Positions 45,329 to 54,643 of a DNA stretch of 64,000 bases are shown here, in pieces. A model generated the notes under the pieces. The model was not told the origin of the DNA. It ran no database searches and saw only the letters and a program-made list of their open reading frames with translations. Source of the DNA: Alphaproteobacteria bacterium (GTDB taxonomy: Bacteria; Bacteroidota; Bacteroidia; Bacteroidales; FEN-979); contig SACF01000015.1 of NCBI GenBank assembly GCA_009928665.1, positions 23,956 through 87,955 on the forward strand, written 5' to 3'. A program made the translations under genes and the position numbers. The number at the start of each line of letters is the position of its first letter. Positions within the stretch are counted from its first letter, which is position 1.

Positions 45329-45401
45329 TGGCATCGACTGGAATCGAACCAGTGACGCAAGGATTTTCAGTCCTTCGCTCTACCAACTGAGCTACGACGC
45401 C
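45329..45401 (-). tRNA. tRNA-Phe (anticodon GAA)
   Basis: 73 bases fold into a full cloverleaf. The acceptor stem GGCGTCG pairs with CGATGCC (one G-U). The D arm is GCTC/GAGC. The anticodon stem AAGGA/TCCTT encloses the loop CTGAAAA, giving GAA. The variable loop is GCGTC and the T arm ACTGG/CCAGT has the TTCGATT loop. The discriminator is A, and CCA is not encoded. A TATATTTG box at 45427-45420 on the same strand is a likely promoter. Confidence 0.97.
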
Positions 45402-45490
45402 ATCTCGGATTTGGAGGTGCAAATATACAAATATTTTTTTATTCAGCAACAGTTTGGCCTGGACGATAAAATTTCCCGTCGATTTCTGCA

Positions 45491-45498
45491 TACCTTTG
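45491..45498 (+). promoter_or_regulatory. -7 box (TACCTTTG) almost on top of the coaX start codon
   Basis: An exact TAnnTTTG match ends 5 bases before the coaX ATG at 45503, so transcription would start at or next to the ATG. The -33 element is weak (TTTC at 45472-45475). Confidence 0.5.
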
Positions 45499-45502
45499 CA
45501 GC

Positions 45503-46243
45503 ATGAAGAGCCTGGTGATCGACCTGGGAAATACCAATAAAAAACTCGCGTTGTTCGACGACGATAACCTTATTTCAGTCGAACAATATTCTTGTTTCGA
45601 TCTGGAAATCCTGAAAGGTTTTATCAGCCGGAACCCGGGCGCCGGATCTTGCATCTTATCCTCCGTTATCAGTTATCCCGACCCGATCCGTGAATTTCTT
45701 TCCGAAAATTTCTTTTTTGTGGAGATGAATGAGCTGACTCCCCTCCCCGTTACCATCCGGTATCAAACCTGGAATTCATTAGGCAGTGACCGGATTGCCG
45801 CCGCCGTCGCCGGTTCTGCCCGCTTCCCCGGCCACGATGTGCTGATCATCAATGCGGGAACCTGCATCACCTACGATTTTATCAACAAAGAAAAAGAGTA
45901 CCTGGGAGGCGGGATTTCCCCGGGTATCGGAATGCGTTTCAGGGCGCTGCATACTTTTACCGGAAAATTACCGTTAATCTCCTGTGGTGATTACCCTGAT
46001 TCAGAACTTACCGGCGACACTACCGACGGATCAATCCGGTCAGGCGTTCTTAACGGAACCCTCGCCGAAGTGGAAGGAATCGGCGCCCGGTACCGGGAAC
46101 GTTGGCCTGATCTAAAGATCATTGTGAGCGGGGGCGATCATAAATATTTTGTTAAACGGCTAAAAATTAGCATCTTTGCACACCCGAATATCGTGTTATC
46201 CGGACTGCAACAAATTCTTTCTTTTAATGTTCACAAAGCCTGA
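45503..46243 (+). CDS. coaX: Type III pantothenate kinase
   Basis: The protein has 246 residues and belongs to the ASKHA fold. The phosphate-1 motif is IDLGNTN (6-12). GSDR near residue 93 and NAGTCITYD near 116 are the pantothenate-binding and phosphate-2 motifs, and GGGISPG follows. It catalyses the first step of coenzyme A synthesis without feedback inhibition by CoA. ATG 45503 is the only start that keeps DLGNT. The next gene starts 17 bases before its stop, in the coaX - outer-membrane protein - lptC order seen in other Bacteroidota. Confidence 0.96.
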   Translation: MKSLVIDLGNTNKKLALFDDDNLISVEQYSCFDLEILKGFISRNPGAGSCILSSVISYPDPIREFLSENFFFVEMNELTPLPVTIRYQTWNSLGSDRIAAAVAGSARFPGHDVLIINAGTCITYDFINKEKEYLGGGISPGIGMRFRALHTFTGKLPLISCGDYPDSELTGDTTDGSIRSGVLNGTLAEVEGIGARYRERWPDLKIIVSGGDHKYFVKRLKISIFAHPNIVLSGLQQILSFNVHKA

Positions 46244-47513
46244 TACCTTGCGACTTCCGATTACAATCAGTTGTTTGTTACTCTCCCTGACGCTCTTCTC
46301 GCAAATCAGGATTGCATCACCCTATTCACGGTTCGGTATCGGGGATCTTTCCGACAACAACAACGCCTGGAACAATTCAATGGGGCAGTTGGGCCTGGCA
46401 CTGCGCAGCCCTTACCATGTTAATTATATGAACCCGGCCTCCTACTCAGCTTTCGACTCCCTGTCGTTCGTGTTCGAAGGTGGATTCAACGGGGAACTGG
46501 TCACCCTGAAATCCAATTACCAATCCGTTAACCGGAACTATGCTTCACTCGGCTATTTGCTTTTCGGGATGCCCGTCACCAAATGGTGGAAAACCAGCCT
46601 GGGATTGGTTCCTTTCAGCGATGTCGGATACAGTGTGGCCGACTATGAGGAATTTCCGGAATCGGGAACGGTAGTTCGCCTCTACCAGGGTTCGGGTGGA
46701 ATCAACCGTCTTTTCTGGGGGAATGCTTTTCAACCTTTCCGGAATTTTTCAATCGGTTTTAATGCTTCTTATCTTTTTGGCAGCATGATCCGGGAAAACC
46801 AGGTACTTTTTCCCGACTCGCTTACAGCATTGAACTTCAAAGAGGCCGTTTATGTTTCGATGAACGATCTCTATTTCAATTTCGGGGCCCAATACCAGGC
46901 AAAGCTCAGGAATAACCTGTTCCTTAACCTGGGGGCTGTCTTTGCCCCCACCCTGCAGATGTCGGCCAGCACCGATCTGATCAGTACCACCTTCCTGCTG
47001 GCTTCCGACGGATCAGAATCGGTGCGCGATACCCTTGTCCTTACAGAGGATTATAAGGGAAAAATTACCATCCCGCTGATGATTGGCGGCGGATTGGCCC
47101 TCGAAAAGACCGACCACTGGAAGGTCGGCCTTGATTTCAAATGGCAGAACTGGGAAAAGTTCAAAGCATACGAGATGAGTGATTCACTGGTTAACAGCTG
47201 GCAGATCAATGCGGGCACGGAGATCATCCCGAAAATTGATAATTACAACAACTACCTTGCCCGGATCCATTACCGGCTGGGATTCAACTACCAGCGAACT
47301 TATCTGAAACTGAGAGGGGATAACCTGAATGAATATGGTTTTTCACTCGGGTTCGGACTGCCCCTCCGCGGTATGAAAACCATGCTGAACCTGGGAGCCC
47401 AGATCGGGATGCGGGGCACTACCGAACAAAACCTGATCCGGGAGAGCTACTTCAAGTTGGTGATCGGATTTTCCATTTATGAACGATGGTTTATCAAACG
47501 CAAGTACTTTTAA
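46227..47513 (+). CDS. Outer-membrane beta-barrel protein
   Basis: The protein has 428 residues from ATG 46227, where a signal peptide begins (LPITISCLLLSLTLFSQ). An earlier in-frame ATG at 46176 would place 17 non-signal residues in front. SPYSRFGIGDL and NYMNPASYSAFDSLSFVFEGG resemble FadL/OmpP1-like barrels of Bacteroidota. The C-terminus (YERWFIKRKYF) ends in an aromatic residue. Ligand and role are unknown. It overlaps coaX upstream and lptC downstream, so all three are probably one transcript. Confidence 0.85.
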   Translation: MFTKPDTLRLPITISCLLLSLTLFSQIRIASPYSRFGIGDLSDNNNAWNNSMGQLGLALRSPYHVNYMNPASYSAFDSLSFVFEGGFNGELVTLKSNYQSVNRNYASLGYLLFGMPVTKWWKTSLGLVPFSDVGYSVADYEEFPESGTVVRLYQGSGGINRLFWGNAFQPFRNFSIGFNASYLFGSMIRENQVLFPDSLTALNFKEAVYVSMNDLYFNFGAQYQAKLRNNLFLNLGAVFAPTLQMSASTDLISTTFLLASDGSESVRDTLVLTEDYKGKITIPLMIGGGLALEKTDHWKVGLDFKWQNWEKFKAYEMSDSLVNSWQINAGTEIIPKIDNYNNYLARIHYRLGFNYQRTYLKLRGDNLNEYGFSLGFGLPLRGMKTMLNLGAQIGMRGTTEQNLIRESYFKLVIGFSIYERWFIKRKYF

Positions 47514-48079
47514 TCCTGAACAGGATCGGTTACGGGACTCTGGCCGCACTGAAGATCTTACTCCTTCTGACCTTTTTTTCCTGCAGTAAAGAACCCGGTA
47601 CAGATGCTGCTTTCGATACGGGAGAAGATAAACCCGTCATGTCGGCCCGGAATATTGATGTACTGTTCAGTGATTCGGGAAAAATACAAGCCAGGCTGAC
47701 CGGAGCCCTGATGAACCGATACGCGGGAGAAGTGCCCTATATGGAATTACCAAAAGGGTTTGCGATTTTTATATACGATTCGGTCCGGAATGTAACCACA
47801 ACCATAACCGGTAACCGGGGTGTTCGTTATGATTATAAAAAAATCATGGAGGCATGGGGAAATGTCGTGGTCCAAAATGTGACCAAAAACGAGCATCTCC
47901 AAACCGAACATCTTATCTGGGATGAGAACAAGCACCATATCTTTGCTGATGGTAAAGTCCGCATTACCACGCCTGATAAAGTTCTCTTCGGAAACCAGAT
48001 GGAATCCAACGATTCCTTTACAGACTACTCCATCATTCAGGTCACCGGACAGATGAAGGTCAACCGGGACTCCTTATAA
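47486..48079 (+). CDS. lptC: LPS-export protein LptC
   Basis: The protein has 197 residues. A hydrophobic N-terminus ends in a lipobox-like FFSC (Cys near residue 33), as in Bacteroidota LptC lipoproteins. The mature part has the repetitive beta-jellyroll pattern of Lpt proteins (NIDVLFSDSGKIQARLTG, then EAWGNVVVQNVTKNEHLQTEHLIWDENKHHIFADGKVRI). It moves lipopolysaccharide from the inner membrane toward LptA. It starts 28 bases inside the preceding barrel gene. Confidence 0.9.
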   Translation: MVYQTQVLLILNRIGYGTLAALKILLLLTFFSCSKEPGTDAAFDTGEDKPVMSARNIDVLFSDSGKIQARLTGALMNRYAGEVPYMELPKGFAIFIYDSVRNVTTTITGNRGVRYDYKKIMEAWGNVVVQNVTKNEHLQTEHLIWDENKHHIFADGKVRITTPDKVLFGNQMESNDSFTDYSIIQVTGQMKVNRDSL

Positions 48080-48202
48080 ACCGGTGGTCCCGTTTCAAGA
48101 TACGTATCATTGTGTGTCGAATGATTTTCCATTACCGGGGAAAAATGATCATTAAAAATTGTGATTTTTTCGCCGTTCCGGGCTTACATTCTCCACCAAA
48201 TC

Positions 48203-48233
48203 TTTGTGGTTTCGTTAATTATCCCTACTTTTG
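48203..48233 (+). promoter_or_regulatory. Promoter of ppiD
   Basis: TTTG at 48203-48206, a 19-base spacer and TACTTTTG at 48226-48233: an exact match to the Bacteroidota consensus, 30 bases before the ATG. Confidence 0.8.
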
Positions 48234-48263
48234 CACACTATTTCTCAATAAAACTTAATAAGC

Positions 48264-50381
48264 ATGGCGATTATCGGAAAAATCAGGAAACATTCAGGAT
48301 TAGCTGTTATTGTTGTCGGGGTGGCTATTGCTGCCTTTGTGATCGGCGACTTCGGAAAGAAATCAGCCCGGGGGACAAATGATATCGGGATTGTGAACGG
48401 AGAGAATATTCCCTATTCTGAGTTCAATACCAAGGTTGAAAATACCCTGGAAGCACAAAAACAAAATACGGGCAATGATAAAGTTTCAGATCAGGAAGCC
48501 TACCAGATCCGCCAAAGCACCTGGCAATCGGTGATTAAGGAGTACGTGATGGGCGAAGAATATTCGGAGCTCGGACTGACCGTTTCCCCCGAAGAACTTT
48601 TCGACCAGGTTCAGGGCAAACAACCGCATCGTTATATCTTACAGTATTTTAAGGATCCGGCCACCGGACAATACGATCCCCAGGTCATTCTTCAATACCT
48701 GAAGAACCTTGACAAAATGGAACCCAAAGCCAAGGAACAGTGGCTCCAGTTTGAGAAAGCCATCAAGGATGACCGCCAGGAAATGAAATTCAATAACCTT
48801 GTTTCCAAAGGTTACTATATGCCCACCGCTTTCATAAAGAAAGATTTTATCCGTCAGGCGAAGATCATGAAAATGCTCGTGGTCTCCCCTCCGGTTACCG
48901 CTATCTCCGATTCAGCGATACAACTTACGGATGCCGATTATCAAAAATTTTACGATAAAAACAAATCCTTTTTCTATCAGGAAGATGCCACCCGCGATAT
49001 CGATTATGTAGTCTTCGAGGTGAAACCTTCCGATAACGACAGAAAACGGATCATGCAGGATGTGAATCAATTGTTTAATGATTTTCAATCGAGCGCCAAT
49101 GTAATCAATTTTGCCAACGCGAACTCCGATGCCAAGACGGATACCGGATATGTAAAAAAAGGAACCTTGCCCGCCCAGCTCGATACCCTGCTGTTCAGTT
49201 CAAAAATCGGGACTGTACTTCCCCCGTTTGAGTTTAACAATACCTGGTACATGGCCAAATTGATGGATATTCAGGAACGCCCTGACTCCATGAACGGTTC
49301 CCAGATTCTGCTGGCCTTTGATGGTACCGGCAATGAAAATATCAAGCGGACCAAGGTCGAAGCAAAACAAAAGATCGATAGTTTGATGAATGCATTAAAG
49401 AAAAATCCCGCTCTTTTTGCCGAAGCTGCCAAAAAATATTCTGATTATCCTTCAGCTAAAGAAGATGGTGGCGAGCTGAAATGGTTCACCGATGGAAACC
49501 CGAATTTCGATCCTTTTTTCAACGCCGGCTTGCAGTTAAAACCCAATGAAATGAAAGTAGTCGAAACCCGTATCGGCTATTCTCTGTTCATGCTTACTGC
49601 AAAAACAAAACCCGTCAAAAAAGTAAAAGCGGCCATCCTGACCCGTGCGATTGAACCCAGCAATCAAACCTTCCAGGATATTTATATGCAGGCCAGCGCC
49701 TTTGCCGGTCAGAACAAGACACCGGAAGCATTCGAAAAAGGGGCTACTGCAAAAGGCATCCAGAAAAGATCAGCTCCGGGTGTCCGTGAAATGGACAGCT
49801 ACGTTATGGGACTCCCTTCAGCACGTGAAATGGTTCGCTGGGCATATGCCGAAAAAACCAAGGTCGGTGAAGTCAGCCCGGTTTTCGATGTGACCGGAAA
49901 ATATGCCGTCGCTGTTTTGAAGTCGATCCAGAACAAGGGACAACAACCCCTCGAGGCCGTTAAACAACGGATTGAGCCCTCTGTGAAAAATATGAAGAAG
50001 ATCGAGAAGGTCTCCGACCAGATCAAAAATATGATGAACAACACCAAAGATATCACGGCTCTTGCAGCCCGGTTAAACGGTAAACTCGATACCACGATGG
50101 TTACTTTCAGTGGTTTTAACCAGTCGAATCTCGGTCGCGAAGGAGAATTGGTGGGTCAGCTTTTCACAAAGAAAAAAGGAGAGCTCGTCGGACCATTGAC
50201 CGGAAAGTTCGGAGCCTACGTTGTTTACGTGGAGGATGTGATCGATGCTCCGCTCAAAGAGGACTTCACCTACGAAAGGATGCAGCAACAGCAGAGTTTC
50301 ACCCAGCAGGTGACCAGTATGCTGTATCCCGCGATCGAAAAGACGGCAAAGATCACCGATAACCGGCTTCGGTTCTATTAA
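48264..50381 (+). CDS. ppiD: Membrane-anchored periplasmic peptidyl-prolyl isomerase/chaperone, PpiD-like
   Basis: The protein has 705 residues. One N-terminal helix (HSGLAVIVVGVAIAAFVIGDF) anchors it in the inner membrane. A SurA_N-like domain follows (IGIVNGENIPYSEFNTKVEN), then a parvulin domain around residues 345-455 (FAEAAKKYSDYPSAKEDGGELKW). A second parvulin-like part lies after it, and the C-terminus has chaperone-like helices. It assists outer-membrane protein folding. A strong promoter precedes it and a bidirectional terminator follows. Confidence 0.92.
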   Translation: MAIIGKIRKHSGLAVIVVGVAIAAFVIGDFGKKSARGTNDIGIVNGENIPYSEFNTKVENTLEAQKQNTGNDKVSDQEAYQIRQSTWQSVIKEYVMGEEYSELGLTVSPEELFDQVQGKQPHRYILQYFKDPATGQYDPQVILQYLKNLDKMEPKAKEQWLQFEKAIKDDRQEMKFNNLVSKGYYMPTAFIKKDFIRQAKIMKMLVVSPPVTAISDSAIQLTDADYQKFYDKNKSFFYQEDATRDIDYVVFEVKPSDNDRKRIMQDVNQLFNDFQSSANVINFANANSDAKTDTGYVKKGTLPAQLDTLLFSSKIGTVLPPFEFNNTWYMAKLMDIQERPDSMNGSQILLAFDGTGNENIKRTKVEAKQKIDSLMNALKKNPALFAEAAKKYSDYPSAKEDGGELKWFTDGNPNFDPFFNAGLQLKPNEMKVVETRIGYSLFMLTAKTKPVKKVKAAILTRAIEPSNQTFQDIYMQASAFAGQNKTPEAFEKGATAKGIQKRSAPGVREMDSYVMGLPSAREMVRWAYAEKTKVGEVSPVFDVTGKYAVAVLKSIQNKGQQPLEAVKQRIEPSVKNMKKIEKVSDQIKNMMNNTKDITALAARLNGKLDTTMVTFSGFNQSNLGREGELVGQLFTKKKGELVGPLTGKFGAYVVYVEDVIDAPLKEDFTYERMQQQQSFTQQVTSMLYPAIEKTAKITDNRLRFY

Positions 50382-50414
50382 TCGGGTTCCGCCGACGCGG
50401 TCACAGGTTTTCGA

Positions 50415-50460
50415 AGAAAAAAAAGAGGGCGACTTTAAATGAGCGCCCTCTTTCTTTTTT
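50415..50460. terminator. Bidirectional terminator between ppiD and atpC
   Basis: A stem AAAGAGGGCG (50422-50431) pairs with CGCCCTCTTT (50444-50453) around a 12-base loop and is flanked by A- and T-runs. It serves both convergent units. Its core resembles that of the sus terminator. Confidence 0.9.
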
Positions 50461-50472
50461 CAATGATCCCGG

Positions 50473-50715
50473 TTATTCGGCCAGTATCAGAACCTTGTTG
50501 TTCAACACTTCGATTACGCCTCCTTTGATCTCAAAGAAATTCTCATTCTTCTCACCCTTGTTGATGATCTTCACGCTGCCCTTTCGCAAAACAGAGATCA
50601 GGGGAGCATGGTTGTTCAACACCTCAAAAGAGCCGTCAATACCCGGCAGCTGCACCAGTTCCACATTCTCACTGGTGAAGATGACCGAATCGGGTGTTAC
50701 AATCTCGACTTTCAT
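50473..50715 (-). CDS. atpC: ATP synthase F1 epsilon subunit, short form
   Basis: The protein has 80 residues from ATG 50715; a longer frame to 50769 runs into atpD and is rejected. It contains only the N-terminal beta-sandwich (VEIVTPDSVIFTSENVELVQLPGIDG and NNHAPLISVLRKG). The C-terminal helical hairpin that inhibits ATP hydrolysis in longer epsilon subunits is missing, as is usual in this phylum. It starts 1 base after the atpD stop. Confidence 0.94.
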   Translation of the reverse strand: MKVEIVTPDSVIFTSENVELVQLPGIDGSFEVLNNHAPLISVLRKGSVKIINKGEKNENFFEIKGGVIEVLNNKVLILAE

Positions 50716-50716
50716 A

Positions 50717-52237
<1,521 letters not shown>

Positions 52238-52249
52238 TTAGAATTTATG

Positions 52250-52257
52250 CAAAGATA
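52250..52257 (-). promoter_or_regulatory. -7 box (TATCTTTG) of atpDC
   Basis: An exact TAnnTTTG match on the minus strand, 21 bases from the atpD ATG. No clear -33 element. Confidence 0.5.
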
Positions 52258-52473
52258 AAATATCTGATCGATTAAATATTTGATGGTGAAAAATTTTCCC
52301 TTAGTTTTGACGTTTTAACCATTGGTGCAGCCTGTATTCGAACGCCGGTCAAATACTATACTGCGCCCCGTTAAAATCCGGGATCCCATACCGATCCCTG
52401 GTGTCTGCCCCTGATCACTATTTACGGTACTTTTGAGGGGTGGTTTTGTTTAGATCATAAAAAATACGCTTGC

Positions 52474-53337
52474 ATGAAGTTTTTTACTTGCTTTTTTGTC
52501 CTGTTAATTACCTTTCCGTTTTTATCCTTTTCCCAGCGTAATATCGACGCCATCGTCGATACGGTTGAAACTCCCGAAGGACCGGCGATCCTTTACAAAA
52601 ACTTCACCTGGGAATACCTCCAGGATGAGCCGGTGATGCTCAGTCAGGAAGATGACTCCACCGGACTCTTTACAGTCCAATGGGTCAATGATCAGATCTT
52701 TGCATACCGGTTAAAACCCGACTCCATCCGCGATACCGTCATCAATCTGAACAACAATGGCAGGATTTTCACCCTGCCCGTGTATGGTAAGCTTTTCAGA
52801 GGTTTCATGTACACCCACAAAGGACTTGATATCAAACTGGATAAAGGCGATACGATCAAAGCAGCATTCGACGGCGTTGTGCGTTATGCCCGTTACAACC
52901 GGGGTGGTTTCGGGAATCTCATTATTTTACGGCATTACAACGGACTTGAAACCTATTATGCCCACCTGTCAAAGATGCTCATTAAGGTAAACCAGGTCGT
53001 AAAGTCAGGCGATCCCATTGCATTGGGTGGGTCTACCGGCCGAAGCCGGGGACCCCATCTGCATTTTGAAGTTCGGTACAAGGATATACCCCTCGATCCC
53101 TTGAGAATGATCGACTATGACAATCAGAAACTCATATCCAATGTGCTTCCGGTCACCAAAAAAGTCTTCTATCCGAATGACTATGATGTAAATGCCGTGA
53201 TCGTTAAGATAAAGAAAGGCGACACCATTGGTAAGTTGGCTAAAAAGTACCACACCTCGGTCAAGGAGATCTGCGCGATGAACAAGATCAAACCCAATAC
53301 AACACTTCGGATCGGCCGATCAATCAGGGTCAGATAG
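52474..53337 (+). CDS. M23 peptidoglycan endopeptidase with C-terminal LysM
   Basis: The protein has 287 residues with a signal peptide (about 1-20). The LytM/M23 zinc site is visible as HKGLDI (H and D ligands), YYAHLSK and PHLHFEV. Residues 240-287 are a LysM peptidoglycan-binding domain (IKKGDTIGKLAKKYHTSVKEICAMNKI). It cuts peptide cross-links in the periplasm. It is a stand-alone gene with a TACTTTTG box at 52428-52435 upstream. It is unrelated in architecture to the M23 fusion at 8.4 kb. Confidence 0.94.
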   Translation: MKFFTCFFVLLITFPFLSFSQRNIDAIVDTVETPEGPAILYKNFTWEYLQDEPVMLSQEDDSTGLFTVQWVNDQIFAYRLKPDSIRDTVINLNNNGRIFTLPVYGKLFRGFMYTHKGLDIKLDKGDTIKAAFDGVVRYARYNRGGFGNLIILRHYNGLETYYAHLSKMLIKVNQVVKSGDPIALGGSTGRSRGPHLHFEVRYKDIPLDPLRMIDYDNQKLISNVLPVTKKVFYPNDYDVNAVIVKIKKGDTIGKLAKKYHTSVKEICAMNKIKPNTTLRIGRSIRVR

Positions 53338-53481
53338 AGGAAAAGAATTTACGATTGACAAGATTTACGATTTACGAATGAAAGCATGAAAATGTGCTGA
53401 TGTGCTGATGTGCTAATTTGAAAATTATTGATTTTTCATTTCCCGTTTTCAATTGTCCATTTTCAATTTTCCATTGTCAAT
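53338..53481. repeat. Word-like intergenic repeat tract
   Basis: The tract contains TTTACGATTTACGA, GTGCTGATGTGCTGATGTGC and CAATTGTCCATTTTCAATTTTCCATTG. It lies between two convergent genes with no terminator visible. Confidence 0.7.
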
Positions 53482-54093
53482 TTATTCACTCGTTACATGG
53501 GTGGGAAATATTTTCTTCTGAAACACGATCAGGATCAGGACTCCGGTTGTTATGGCTGAATCAGCCACGTTGAAGACCGGCCGGAAGAACAGGAACTCTT
53601 CTCCCCCGACAAACGGGAACCAGACCGGGTAGCGGGTTTCGATAATTGGGAAATACAGCATATCCACAACCTTTCCGTGAAGAAAAGCGCCATACCCCCC
53701 GCCGGGTGGAAACAGTGTGGCAACCTGCATGTAGGTGCTTTCGGAAAAAAGCAGCCCGTAAAACGCGCTGTCGATGATGTTTCCCACGGCGCCGGCCAGG
53801 ATTAGTGAAATGCAGACGATCAGCAGGTTGGAGGCTTTCTTGCGGGTAACCCGGTAAAGCCACCAGATGATCACGACAACTGCAGCGATCCGGAACAGGC
53901 TGAGCAAGAGTTTCCCGTAGGCTCCGCCAAGCTTCATTCCGTAAGCCATCCCTTCGTTTTCAGTGAAATGAAGAAAGAACCATTGCCCGAGTACCGCGTG
54001 ACTTTCACCCATATAAAAGGTGGTCTTGATCCAAATCTTCAGAATCTGATCGAGGATCAGGATGAAGAGAACAATCAAAGCAGATTTTTTCAA
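53482..54093 (-). CDS. lspA: Lipoprotein signal peptidase II
   Basis: The protein has 203 residues with four predicted membrane helices. The catalytic aspartates are D108 (GAVGNIIDS) and D178 (FNVADSAI). The region between them is longer than in E. coli LspA (about 70 residues against about 20), typical of Bacteroidota. It cleaves prolipoproteins after lipidation, which matters here because many encoded proteins have lipoboxes. It is preceded by the DksA-like gene and ileS on the same strand. Confidence 0.95.
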   Translation of the reverse strand: MKKSALIVLFILILDQILKIWIKTTFYMGESHAVLGQWFFLHFTENEGMAYGMKLGGAYGKLLLSLFRIAAVVVIIWWLYRVTRKKASNLLIVCISLILAGAVGNIIDSAFYGLLFSESTYMQVATLFPPGGGYGAFLHGKVVDMLYFPIIETRYPVWFPFVGGEEFLFFRPVFNVADSAITTGVLILIVFQKKIFPTHVTSE

Positions 54094-54117
54094 TCGAAAA
54101 AGAGTTGGATTGGCAGA

Positions 54118-54558
54118 TTATTCCAGGTCAGGTTCATTGGGCCGGGCATTGGCAGGGATGGTCTGGATACGTTTAGCCTCAATGCTAAGCGTTGCATGGG
54201 GAACGATCCGAAGCCTGTCCTTGGGGATCAGTTTACCGGTCACCCTGCAGATTCCATAGGTTTTATTCTCTATCCGTATCAGGGCATTTTCGAGCGATTT
54301 GATAAATTTTTCCTGACGGGCTGCAAATTTGCTGTTCTCCTCTTTCGAAAATACCTGATAACCCTCTTCCAAAACTTTGAAAGTAGGTGACGTATCATTC
54401 GTATCATGCTCATTTCCGGTCGTGTACGACTCGGTAAGCAGCTTCAGGTCATTTTGTGCCTTTTCGAGTTTCTGAAGGATGATCTGTTTGAACTCCTCAA
54501 GTTCCTCATCTGAATAACGATTCTTCTCAGCCTGGGGTGTTCCTGTTGCTTTTTTCAT
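54118..54558 (-). CDS. DksA/TraR-family regulator without zinc finger
   Basis: The protein has 146 residues from ATG 54558; a longer frame from 54639 adds an unlikely stretch. A coiled-coil (DEELEEFKQIILQKLEKAQNDLKLL) is followed by the globular part, whose segment YGICRVTGKLIPKDRLRIVPHATLSI matches the C-terminal finger region with only one Cys. The four-Cys zinc site is lost, a known variant in this phylum. It is expected to bind the RNA polymerase secondary channel. It sits between lspA and ileS. Confidence 0.88.
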   Translation of the reverse strand: MKKATGTPQAEKNRYSDEELEEFKQIILQKLEKAQNDLKLLTESYTTGNEHDTNDTSPTFKVLEEGYQVFSKEENSKFAARQEKFIKSLENALIRIENKTYGICRVTGKLIPKDRLRIVPHATLSIEAKRIQTIPANARPNEPDLE

Positions 54559-54643
54559 GATGCAATTTTTGAAAGTTATAATAAAAAACCCGTTGAAACA
54601 GTCCGTTGAATCCGGGTTCTGTTCCAACCGGAATTTCAATTCT

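Noticed and set aside
45297..45491. Minus-strand frame translating to VAQLVERRTENPCVTGSIPV
   Set aside because: This is the well-known false protein produced by reading through a tRNA gene; it is covered by tRNA-Phe at 45329-45401.
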